From NCBI GenBank assembly GCA_002862165.1, contig PKCL01000385.1:1-8712 (forward strand): a DNA stretch of 8,712 nt, read 5' to 3'. The notes under the pieces are model-generated. The model had not been told where the DNA came from, made no database searches, and was given only the letters and a program-made list of their open reading frames with translations. Shown here one piece after another: positions 1 to 6,150 of this stretch. The translations under genes and the position numbers were made by a program. The DNA comes from Planctomycetaceae bacterium (GTDB lineage Bacteria > Planctomycetota > Planctomycetia > Pirellulales > UBA1268). The stretch's first letter is position 1. Each line of letters opens with the position of its first letter.

Positions 1-169
1 TGATTCTGATCCAGAGGAAATTACAAATCTTGCAGAGTTCAAAGAGCACGCATCAACAGTTGATGAGCTTTCAGGCATGCTGCACGATACCATTTCAACA
101 ACAATGCCCGCATCTGGCAAGACACCGGAAGTAGACGGATCACTATGGATTCCACTACTTGTGCCATGA
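1..169 (+). CDS. C-terminal fragment of a probable sulfatase
   Basis: Reading from base 2, an open frame of 55 codons runs in from the left edge and stops at TGA 167-169. It opens with DSDPEEITNLAEF, close to the 'DP-x-E-x-x-N-L-A' signature near the C-terminus of type I (formylglycine-dependent) sulfatases, especially iduronate-2-sulfatase-like ones. A helix-like segment (VDELSGMLHDTI) follows, where these proteins usually have one last helix before they end. The catalytic part with the C/S-x-P-x-R motif lies outside the window, so the active site cannot be examined. If correct, it hydrolyses sulfate esters, probably on sulfated polysaccharide, in the periplasm or outside the cell. The tail after the helix (about 20 residues ending in WIPLLVP) is not diagnostic. 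The family call rests on one short motif and is therefore moderate. Confidence 0.6.
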   Translation, partial: DSDPEEITNLAEFKEHASTVDELSGMLHDTISTTMPASGKTPEVDGSLWIPLLVP

Positions 170-587
170 GTCTCCTGCATCTTAGATACACCACTCAACT
201 CCGAGAGTAGTTGAATATTATAAAAGACTTCTGATGCTGGTGAATCCAGAAGTATTTGAAGGCAACCAAAAGAGGTGCCTTGCTATTCTTCGGGCTTTAA
301 ATAGTCTATCCCAGTGATATTGATTCGAGGGTATATGCTGACGCATTGTATAGTCCGATGATGCCTGCGGTTTTTTCAACCTGTGTTTTTTTCAAATAGC
401 ACCTTTGTTTACAAAACGTAATCTCTGAGTAATTGCCTTGTGATGCGTTGTTCACTTCGATGGCTTTTTACGTAGCCCAAGACTTTTTTAAAAGCCCCAA
501 CAGACTCTTTTTGAAATTATTTGAGGACAATGGCTTACGGTTGATGATTGCGTTTATGGTGCACAGCCTTCTGTAATACCGTTCCCA
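170..587. other. Convergent intergenic region, no gene recognised
   Basis: This 418-nt gap lies between the stop of the sulfatase fragment and the stop of the minus-strand esterase, so both neighbours read into it. No convincing gene was found. The longest plus-strand open stretch (about 186-317) has an ATG only at 234 and would give just 27 residues with no ribosome site. A weak hairpin at 259-281 is listed separately. The rest is AT-rich with several short T runs. Confidence 0.6.
259..281 (+). terminator. Possible weak terminator hairpin
   Basis: AAGGC-A-ACC pairs with GGTGCCTT around an AAAAGA loop, giving eight base pairs with one bulged A. A T-rich but interrupted tract (GCTATTCTT) follows. 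It lies about 90 nt after the sulfatase stop, a plausible place for transcription to end. The stem is short and the U tract poor, so this is a weak call. Confidence 0.25.
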
Positions 588-1463
588 TCATAGGTTTTTG
601 GTCAACTTCTCCCCTGTCTGCGGGAGTACTAATGTCGGTTCGCCATGAATAAGGCCAAGAGATTCTAAGAATTCATCTGATGCACGTATTGTCATGTCTT
701 GCCAGGGCTGCTTGTTAAAGAAGGAGTGCTCCTGACCATCTGCAATCCAAAAATCAACAGAACGAATGTCAAGTGACTGCATTTTCGTATACGCAGAATT
801 CCATCCCTTTAACCATTTGTCATCCTTACTCCCAAAAAATACGATAGCCGGCGGAAAGTCAGGAGTGAGATGCTGCAGGAAGTCGACTTCATAGTCTTTG
901 GCATCTGCCATACCGAGGGCCGGGTTAAACAAAAGATACGCTGCGACAGATGTGTCATAATTACTGTCATCATTCGCGTCATTTAATCCAGGGTTGGTCG
1001 TTGCTAGTAGGCAAATGTGTCCACCAGCTGATCCTCCTCCTGTAATAATACGTTGTGGGTCGATACCCAGTTCTTCAGCATGTTGTTTGTACCAACGAAT
1101 TGCACTTTTGGCATCTTTTATACAGACACGTTTTCGAGAACCATCACCTGTATCTGCCTTCGTTGCTAACCGATATGACACAGTTGCTGCCACGAGACCG
1201 CGGCTTGCAAAGTAATGGCAAAGATAGCGGAACTGATCTCTCTTTCCGCCACCCCAACCTCCACCATGAAACATGATGATGCCGGGGACTGAATCATCGG
1301 TGGACTCATGCCCCTGTGGAAAGTGAATCTCCAACTCCCGAGTTACACCATGCTCTTCTTTATAGGAATAGATTCTTCCTTCCGGAATATCTTCACTGTG
1401 TGCACGATTTTCTGAACAAGAGACGATGATGCCTAATAATAAACAAAATATTATCATTTTCAT
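588..1463 (-). CDS. Secreted alpha/beta-hydrolase lipoprotein (esterase/lipase, BD-FAE/COG0657 type)
   Basis: The predicted product is a 291-residue esterase of the alpha/beta-hydrolase fold, likely cleaving carboxyl esters such as acetyl or feruloyl groups on polysaccharide; the true substrate is unknown. The N-terminus MKMIIFCLLLGIIVSC is a lipoprotein signal with lipobox I-V-S-C, so Cys16 should be lipidated and the enzyme membrane-anchored. The oxyanion motif HGGGW is at residues 66-70. The nucleophile elbow GGSAGG carries Ser145, the acid is Asp214 or Asp215 in GSKDD, and the base is His246 in GQEHSFF, so the triad looks complete. The frame extends 10 codons upstream to ATG 1491-1493. 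The start at 1463 is preferred because GAGGG sits 6 nt before it and because the signal peptide then begins with MKM. It lies 36 nt after the channel gene on the same strand, suggesting cotranscription. A decayed relative lies at 4980-5388. Confidence 0.88.
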   Translation of the reverse strand: MKMIIFCLLLGIIVSCSENRAHSEDIPEGRIYSYKEEHGVTRELEIHFPQGHESTDDSVPGIIMFHGGGWGGGKRDQFRYLCHYFASRGLVAATVSYRLATKADTGDGSRKRVCIKDAKSAIRWYKQHAEELGIDPQRIITGGGSAGGHICLLATTNPGLNDANDDSNYDTSVAAYLLFNPALGMADAKDYEVDFLQHLTPDFPPAIVFFGSKDDKWLKGWNSAYTKMQSLDIRSVDFWIADGQEHSFFNKQPWQDMTIRASDEFLESLGLIHGEPTLVLPQTGEKLTKNL

Positions 1464-1469
1464 TTGTAA

Positions 1470-1474
1470 CCCTC
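1470..1474 (-). promoter_or_regulatory. Ribosome binding site deciding the esterase start
   Basis: On the minus strand GAGGG is followed by 6 nt (TTACAA) and then ATG at 1463-1461. This supports translation from that ATG rather than from the in-frame ATG at 1493, and matches the start of the lipoprotein signal peptide. Confidence 0.6.
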
Positions 1475-1499
1475 GTTGCTCTGTCAGAGTCATAAAAAC

Positions 1500-2669
1500 T
1501 CAATCATTCTCACCACTAAACCGCGCAATCTGATTGCGCCACCAGTCGCTTTCCATAATGCTGAGAAGCACGCGATTAATCGACTCTCGCCTTGGGTCCC
1601 CCTCTTTGATGCCGAACGCGTAAAACTGGTTTTCAAAAGAACCAGGAAGGACAGTGATTGTCCATGACTCCCACGTTGCAAAATAGATCAGCACTGGTCG
1701 GTCATTCACGAATGCATCCAATCGTCCACGTGTGAGTGCATCTGCCCCCTGTTTCATATCATCAAAAAGAATACAAGGAATTCCTCTGCGTTTGAGCCAG
1801 TCAGCTCCAGTCGATAGTCGGATGGCACCAACCTTTTTTCCGGCCAGATCCTCTGGTCCACGAATGCGATGAGTGAGATGTTCCACGGTGAGTGAACTAG
1901 CAACTGCACCAGTAAATCCTGAAATGAGAAATATGCTACTAAGCATCCAGGCCACAGCAGCGTATCGGCCGATATGCGTACGCGGAACTTTGTCGCCGTA
2001 TCCAACTGTGGTCATGGTGACAACAGCCCACCACACGGCATCTCGGTAACCTTTCACAGTAGTCGTATCATCTGATGAATCACATGTTTTCTCAAAAAGA
2101 TAAACAATGAAAGCAATTGCTAACGGTGCTACGCACATGCAAACCATGAAAATAATAAGACGGCTTGGCATATAAAAATTAGGAAGCCATCCTGCGTCGG
2201 ATTGTCTGTGTTTAGCAACGGCTATTCCAAGACCCGTTAAATAAAATGGATGGCTATAGTCAAAATCACGTTCTCTATCCGATGTCACCGTGAGTGCACC
2301 TACTGCAACGTCATATGACCCGTTTGCAAGGCCGGCTAATGCATTTCCGAGTGGAGTTTCTTCAAATCGATAATCAATATCAAGTTTTGTTGCGATGCGT
2401 TTCCAGAGTGCAACGGAGAGCCCTTGCCATTGCTTATCATTGTCTAAAAAACTGAACGGTGGGGTGTCCTTTATTGCCACAAGAAGCTGCTCGTCTGTGT
2501 CGGCCTCAGTGATGTCTGCTGAAGCGAGTGCTGCGTAGCAGAGAGTGGATCCTAAAAAAGAGGCTGGCAGCGTGTGCAAAGCGATTACTGCAAGCAATAC
2601 ATAAAGTGTGTGGGTCTTAAGCAGTAGTGGTCGGGAAACGCAAAGATAGAAAAAAGAATGCGGGCTCAT
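1500..2669 (-). CDS. Ionotropic-glutamate-receptor-like ligand-gated potassium channel (GluR0 type)
   Basis: This 389-residue protein has the layout of prokaryotic glutamate-receptor channels such as cyanobacterial GluR0. An N-terminal hydrophobic segment (about 22-40) is a signal peptide or anchor. The first half of a family-3 solute-binding domain (S1, about 62-155) follows, then transmembrane helix M1 (about 169-192), a re-entrant pore loop (about 208-225) ending in the K+ filter TVGYG at 221-225, helix M2 (about 232-260), and the second half of the binding domain (S2, about 268-387). Arg132, in the stretch ALTVTSDRERDFDYSHPFY, matches the Arg that grips the ligand alpha-carboxylate. Asp323, in FVNDRP, matches the acidic residue that contacts the alpha-amino group. 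An amino acid is therefore the likely ligand and K+ the likely ion. It presumably forms a tetramer in the inner membrane with the binding domain outside. The ATG at 2669 has no clear ribosome site. An in-frame stop 66 nt upstream, with no ATG, GTG or TTG between, supports this start. Confidence 0.9.
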   Translation of the reverse strand: MSPHSFFYLCVSRPLLLKTHTLYVLLAVIALHTLPASFLGSTLCYAALASADITEADTDEQLLVAIKDTPPFSFLDNDKQWQGLSVALWKRIATKLDIDYRFEETPLGNALAGLANGSYDVAVGALTVTSDRERDFDYSHPFYLTGLGIAVAKHRQSDAGWLPNFYMPSRLIIFMVCMCVAPLAIAFIVYLFEKTCDSSDDTTTVKGYRDAVWWAVVTMTTVGYGDKVPRTHIGRYAAVAWMLSSIFLISGFTGAVASSLTVEHLTHRIRGPEDLAGKKVGAIRLSTGADWLKRRGIPCILFDDMKQGADALTRGRLDAFVNDRPVLIYFATWESWTITVLPGSFENQFYAFGIKEGDPRRESINRVLLSIMESDWWRNQIARFSGEND

Positions 2670-3363
2670 AGGATAATACGCACCATTGTGTAGTCGAACG
2701 ACTCGTTGATTGATCTCATTAAGAAGATCATATTTTCTGCCTCATAGCGAGGGTCGGGAAATATTACTTTGTACTGATCGTAAGGAAGGACATCACAGAG
2801 AAGTATGTGAGGTTGGTGTATTCATTAATGTGTTTGCTTTGAAAGTGCTTTCTGGAGAATGAGGGAGAAAATATTGAGAGCTTCATATGATTCAACAGGT
2901 TAGGACTTGTGATGCTCCTTGCGATCCTCCTAGTGAACTTTTAGGTTAGTGAATTTTTAGGTGTTGGGTGTATAAAGATCGATATTGCAATCCACTCATT
3001 TTTCATTCATTTAGCTGCGGATGGTATTTCAATCCTGTATTTTATTTTTAAAAAGGACCTGATCATTTCGAATGATAGTTAGATTTAATCTCTAGTCCTA
3101 GCGTGCTGATAAGTCAAAATTCTCTGCTTATCACTCCTCCTTGCCAGGGGTCGTTGCGTACTTCTGATGGTCATTATGAAAGTCATCCCGGACGTTTTTC
3201 CTAAAGGATTGGAAAGTGATTTTCTGTCCATAGCAGGAGGGGAAGGGTTTTGATCTAGGAATTATTTCTGCTTCGGCATTTGAAACTGAAGGGAATCGAG
3301 GTAATCATTGATCATCAGACACTTATTGAAAAAGTACTTATAGGAAGCGAAGAATTTTTTTTC
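2670..3363. other. Long divergent intergenic region
   Basis: About 690 nt separate the channel gene (minus) from the S10 peptidase (plus), so promoters for both should lie here. No gene was recognised: the open frames are under 30 codons. Visible items are a 16-bp tandem duplication at 2931-2962, a small imperfect hairpin (GATAAG at 3108-3113 with CTTATC at 3127-3132), and a strong purine run AGGAGGGGAAGGG near 3235-3247 with no start codon at the right distance. No confident -35/-10 pair was found. Confidence 0.5.
2931..2962. repeat. 16-bp tandem duplication
   Basis: TAGTGAACTTTTAGGT (2931-2946) is followed directly by TAGTGAATTTTTAGGT (2947-2962), with one difference in 16 bases. Its place in the divergent spacer allows a regulator-binding role, but replication slippage is the simpler explanation. 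Confidence 0.7.
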
Positions 3364-4929
3364 ATGGCACGGTTCATAGTTCAAAAAAAAATCTTGTTTT
3401 TCTGTGTTGTAGTAATTGCCTCGCAACTTGCTTGTTTCGCTACGGCAGAAATCAAAGAAGCATCAAAGACGAAAGAAGAGCAAAAGCAGAAAGTATCAAA
3501 AGCTAAGGATGGCCACACCCAGTCAGCAACTGTTCCAGATGCAGCTGATGAACCGGTAGTGACCAGGCACTCGATTACCGTAGGGAAGACTGAATTGTCG
3601 TACTCTGCTGAGACTGGCATGTTGCCGTTGTTGAAAGATGATGGTACGACGAAGGCATCAATGTTTTATGTCGCCTACACCCTAGATGGAGGTGACTCAT
3701 CACGTCCCATCATCTACTGCTTCAACGGTGGTCCAGGGGCATCGGCAGTGTGGTTACACCTTGGTGGCCTTGGTCCCAAGCGAGCACGAGTGAATCCAGA
3801 TGCGACCTTGCCACCTCCCCCTTATGAGCTCGTTACAAATCACCACACAGTTCTTCCGTATGCGGATCTTATCTTTATCGATCCCGTTGCGACTGGTTAT
3901 AGCCGGCCCATGAAGGATGAAAAAGCTGAACAGTTTTTTGGAAAAAAACCAGACATTGAAGCCATATCAGACTTTATTGTGCTATATACGACCCAGCATC
4001 ATCGCTGGGGTTCTCCGAAATATCTGTGTGGAGAAAGTTATGGTGTATTTCGAGCGGCAGGGATCGCTGAACATTTGCAGGATCAACATGGGATGTTTCT
4101 CAATGGCCTCCTTCTTGTCTCTGGGCTGATTGACTTTGGAACGATTCGAACTGGTTCCACAAATGACTTGCCGTACTCTATTTTTCTACCCACGTTGACT
4201 GCAGTCGCTCATTTTCACAAACGGCTTTCTGCAGATTTGCAGCAGGATCTACATGGTGCCATGATGGAATCGAGGGCCTTTGCCTCTGGTGAGTACCTTG
4301 CCGCACTCTTTGCTGGTGAAGGCTTGGAAGATGGGAAGCGTAAGCAGGTTGCAAGCAAATTATCACGTCTTACAGGACTATCAGAAGACATCATTCTTGA
4401 GAATCGGCTACGGATAAGTCCATCAACGTTTCGCAAGAAATTACTCAGTGAGGATGGGCTCATCTGCGGGCGATACGACGGCCGTATCACTGGTCGAGAT
4501 GGAGATCAGTCCAGTGCTTACCCTGGCTTTGATCCATCGTATATGGCAGCACTTGGTCCGCTCGCTGCTACTATGAACGCGTATGTTCGCGAAGAACTGG
4601 CATTTGAAAATGATCTTCCGTATAAGGTGCTCGCAAATGTGTTCCCTTGGAAATTTGAAGAAAATACGTATTCAAGTACCGCGGCTGATCTAGGGTCAGC
4701 CATGTCGAAGAATCCACATCTGAGGGTGCTGGTGATGACCGGTCGCTGTGACTTGGCAGTTCCTCCCGATGCGATGCGGTTTAGTATTGATCACCTCGAG
4801 ATTGATTCAAAGATCAAAGCGAATGTCTCTTTTGCAGAATACAGTTCCGGCCACATGATGTATCTCAATTTGCCAGACCTCAAAAAGCTTGGTCAGGATG
4901 TCGCTGAATTTATAAATACAAGCCAATAA
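3364..4929 (+). CDS. Secreted serine carboxypeptidase, peptidase family S10
   Basis: The predicted product is a 521-residue exported exopeptidase that removes residues from peptide C-termini. All S10 landmarks are visible: FNGGPGAS at 120-127 (substrate C-terminus and oxyanion region), the nucleophile Ser225 in GESYG with its preceding Glu224, Asp463 in RCDLAVP, and His497 in SSGHMMY. The start chosen, ATG 3364, opens a signal peptide (MARFIVQKK, then a hydrophobic core, cleavage probably after FATA). The frame stays open upstream to a TTG at 3280, but that would put 28 non-hydrophobic residues before the signal, so it is less likely. Neither start has a good ribosome site. Residues about 29-62 form a Lys/Glu-rich linker before the folded domain. 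The gene faces the esterase pseudogene. Local substrates are unknown; protein scavenging is an inference. Confidence 0.9.
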   Translation: MARFIVQKKILFFCVVVIASQLACFATAEIKEASKTKEEQKQKVSKAKDGHTQSATVPDAADEPVVTRHSITVGKTELSYSAETGMLPLLKDDGTTKASMFYVAYTLDGGDSSRPIIYCFNGGPGASAVWLHLGGLGPKRARVNPDATLPPPPYELVTNHHTVLPYADLIFIDPVATGYSRPMKDEKAEQFFGKKPDIEAISDFIVLYTTQHHRWGSPKYLCGESYGVFRAAGIAEHLQDQHGMFLNGLLLVSGLIDFGTIRTGSTNDLPYSIFLPTLTAVAHFHKRLSADLQQDLHGAMMESRAFASGEYLAALFAGEGLEDGKRKQVASKLSRLTGLSEDIILENRLRISPSTFRKKLLSEDGLICGRYDGRITGRDGDQSSAYPGFDPSYMAALGPLAATMNAYVREELAFENDLPYKVLANVFPWKFEENTYSSTAADLGSAMSKNPHLRVLVMTGRCDLAVPPDAMRFSIDHLEIDSKIKANVSFAEYSSGHMMYLNLPDLKKLGQDVAEFINTSQ

Positions 4930-4979
4930 GATGAATGTATTTCAAGCAATTCATAAGACTCTTTGTGAGGGCTACTTAT

Positions 4980-5388
4980 TTATTGTTTGGAGAGCCAGTC
5001 ATAGTTGATAAAAAACGTGGCAGTTGTTGTAAGCGCAAGGTCGTAGTGTTTATTACTGAAAAAAACCCGGTGCCCCTGTCCTTCGTAGGTCACTATCTCA
5101 CAGAGATGATCTGCTTTTGTTGAGTTGTCTTGATAAAACTGAGCACTTTGGAGAAGGCGGCCTGCAGCATAAAAAACATGATGCAGGGTGGCTGTTTGGT
5201 GGACGCAGAGGTGAGCACACATCTTGGATTAATGCATGAGAACGACCATTTATCTTCTGCTGTGCTATCTTACTGAATTCTTTCTACATGCGTTCATCTC
5301 AGGTGACAGCGAGTGCCAGATTCAGTAACACCATGGCATCTGGCTTTGCACTTAACGCCGTGTCATTCGAAGAAGCATCAAACTTTAT
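4980..5388 (-). pseudogene. Decayed alpha/beta-hydrolase (BD-FAE-type esterase), C-terminal half only
   Basis: Family sequence survives in three successive minus-strand frames. From 5388 to about 5203 one frame gives FDASSNDTALSAKPDAMVLL, then NLALAV, comparable to the 'SAKP-x-A-x-V-L-F-N-P-x-L' strand of these esterases. It is broken by TGA (5299-5301) and TAG (5284-5286) and continues to CSPLR. A second frame gives STKQPPCIMFF (compare PPAIVFFGS in the intact esterase). A third, after the six-T run (5171-5176 on the plus strand), gives GRLLQSAQFYQDN, then CEIVTYEGQGHRVFF, and ends NYDWLSKQ at TAA 4980-4982. The catalytic His context (GQGH) survives. The acid motif is scrambled at the frameshift, and the oxyanion and Ser-elbow half is absent. 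An open frame from ATG 5222 covers only the third piece and should not be called a gene. It probably made an exported ester hydrolase before decay. Confidence 0.72.
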
Positions 5389-5434
5389 TCACGATTTCAT
5401 GAACTTCCCAATCACTTGATTTACTTCTAAGCAT

Positions 5435-5566
5435 TTATTGATCACTATCCTGACTTTCTTCAGACATCTGATCTTCATAAGCCGCTTTGGGGTCTCGGTC
5501 ATTTTCCTGTTCATCTCTGAGACGTTCCGTGGCTTCATCTAAATAGCCATTTCCACGACGAGTCAT
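5435..5566 (-). CDS. Small acidic hydrophilic protein, 43 residues, function unknown
   Basis: A short open frame starts at ATG 5564-5566 and ends at TAA 5435-5437. The product begins MTRRGNGYLDEATERLRDEQ and ends in an acidic tail (SEESQDSDQ). It is very rich in charged residues, has no membrane segment and no cysteine, and its middle could form one helix. The best argument that it is real is a purine-rich ribosome site, GGGAAG, 4 nt before the ATG, stronger than that of most genes here. It lies divergent from the 77-residue membrane protein, 132 nt away, and upstream of the dead esterase on the same strand. I do not recognise a family. Confidence 0.5.
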   Translation of the reverse strand: MTRRGNGYLDEATERLRDEQENDRDPKAAYEDQMSEESQDSDQ

Positions 5567-5570
5567 TCTT

Positions 5571-5576
5571 CTTCCC
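5571..5576 (-). promoter_or_regulatory. Ribosome binding site of the 43-residue ORF
   Basis: On the minus strand GGGAAG is followed by AAGA and then ATG at 5566. The purine run extends further upstream (AAGGAAA). It is the main support for calling this short ORF a gene. Confidence 0.45.
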
Positions 5577-5624
5577 TTTCCTTGCTTACTTTATTAATCA
5601 CAACTATGTCTTCTGAACAGTCCC

Positions 5625-5650
5625 CCTGTTTTTTAACAAAGAAAAACAGG
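5625..5650. promoter_or_regulatory. 9-bp inverted repeat between two divergent small genes
   Basis: CCTGTTTTT (5625-5633) and AAAAACAGG (5642-5650) are perfect inverted copies separated by 8 nt (TAACAAAG). The site is 59 nt before the minus-strand ORF start and 48 nt before the plus-strand ORF start. It could be an operator for a dimeric regulator controlling both genes. As a transcript it could also fold into an AT-rich hairpin, but no T run follows on either strand, so an ordinary terminator is unlikely. Confidence 0.35.
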
Positions 5651-5698
5651 AATAGCCATCTTTTGACAATTCATAACGATATTTGAGACACTACAGAT

Positions 5699-5932
5699 AT
5701 GTCATTTGGAACCAAACTATTAATCATGGGTGGATGTGTGGTGCCTCTCATGGTGATTGGTGCCGCCATTGGAGCTTTCGCCATCAAAGCGCCCTCAGGA
5801 GAGCTCTGGGAAAAAGTTCCACAGATACACATGATTTTAAGAGCCGGGGTCGGAACGCTGCTCGGTGGTTCTTTGGGTGCTGGAGCCGCAAAGATTTATA
5901 TTGCCCTCAACGATGATGAGATTCATCTGTAG
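5699..5932 (+). CDS. Small two-helix membrane protein, 77 residues, function unknown
   Basis: The frame from ATG 5699 encodes a compact hydrophobic protein. Helix 1 covers about residues 5-29 (LLIMGGCVVPLMVIGAAIGA). A short polar link follows (APSGELWEKVPQ), then helix 2 at about 44-70 with a glycine-rich stretch (AGVGTLLGGSLGAGAA), and an acidic tail (NDDEIHL). Gly-x-x-x-Gly-like spacings in both helices suggest tight helix packing or oligomerisation. The out-of-frame alternative from 5683 gives a Trp/His/Arg-rich product and is a shadow. No strong ribosome site is visible. It is divergent from the 43-residue ORF across the inverted repeat. I do not recognise a family. Confidence 0.65.
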   Translation: MSFGTKLLIMGGCVVPLMVIGAAIGAFAIKAPSGELWEKVPQIHMILRAGVGTLLGGSLGAGAAKIYIALNDDEIHL

Positions 5933-6150
5933 GCAACGACGGTCATGTTCTTAGAAGGTGGTTGGCTTGTTGCGATATTGCTTTGTGTGATTGATTCTGA
6001 CCGGTTTATTATGCGTTACGTGTAACCAAAGAGATCACCACAGATGTGCTCATAGCTTAACGCTTTAAATATCTCCCGGTCTTTTGCAAGGCATCGGATC
6101 CGTCTGAATTATTTATTATTCAAAAATTTAATCATGAAATATGTGTTCTG
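5933..6150. promoter_or_regulatory. Upstream region of the NHL gene with a weak promoter candidate
   Basis: No gene was seen in this 218-nt gap. TTGCAA (6084-6089), 17 nt and AATTAT (6107-6112) make a poor sigma70-like match; TATTAT at 6114-6119 is a better -10 hexamer but lies too far from it. The last 40 nt before the start are very AT-rich, and no ribosome site precedes ATG 6151. Confidence 0.25.

Noticed and set aside
186..317. Plus-strand open stretch with protein-like residues (VEYYKRLLMLVNPEV) after the sulfatase fragment
   Set aside because: The only ATG (234) gives 27 residues, no ribosome site is visible and no family is recognisable. It could be a remnant, but nothing supports it.
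3168..3180. ATGGTCATTATGA matches the reverse complement of 8609-8621
   Set aside because: About one 13-base match of this kind is expected by chance in a window this long, and similarity does not extend to either side.
3177..3254. 25-codon ORF (MKVIPDVFPKGLESDF...) before the S10 gene
   Set aside because: Too short, no ribosome site, no recognisable similarity.
3280..3363. TTG start giving a 28-residue N-terminal extension of the S10 peptidase
   Set aside because: The signal peptide begins at the ATG at 3364. The extension has no ribosome site at a workable distance and would bury the signal.
4215..4490. 91-residue minus-strand ORF inside the S10 peptidase
   Set aside because: Antisense shadow of a gene whose own frame carries all the catalytic motifs.
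5663..5668. TTGACA as a -35 element for the 77-residue membrane protein
   Set aside because: No acceptable -10 hexamer occurs 15-19 nt downstream.
5683..5916. 77-residue ORF overlapping the small membrane protein in another frame
   Set aside because: Trp/His/Arg-rich composition with no domain logic. The 5699 frame gives coherent membrane helices.
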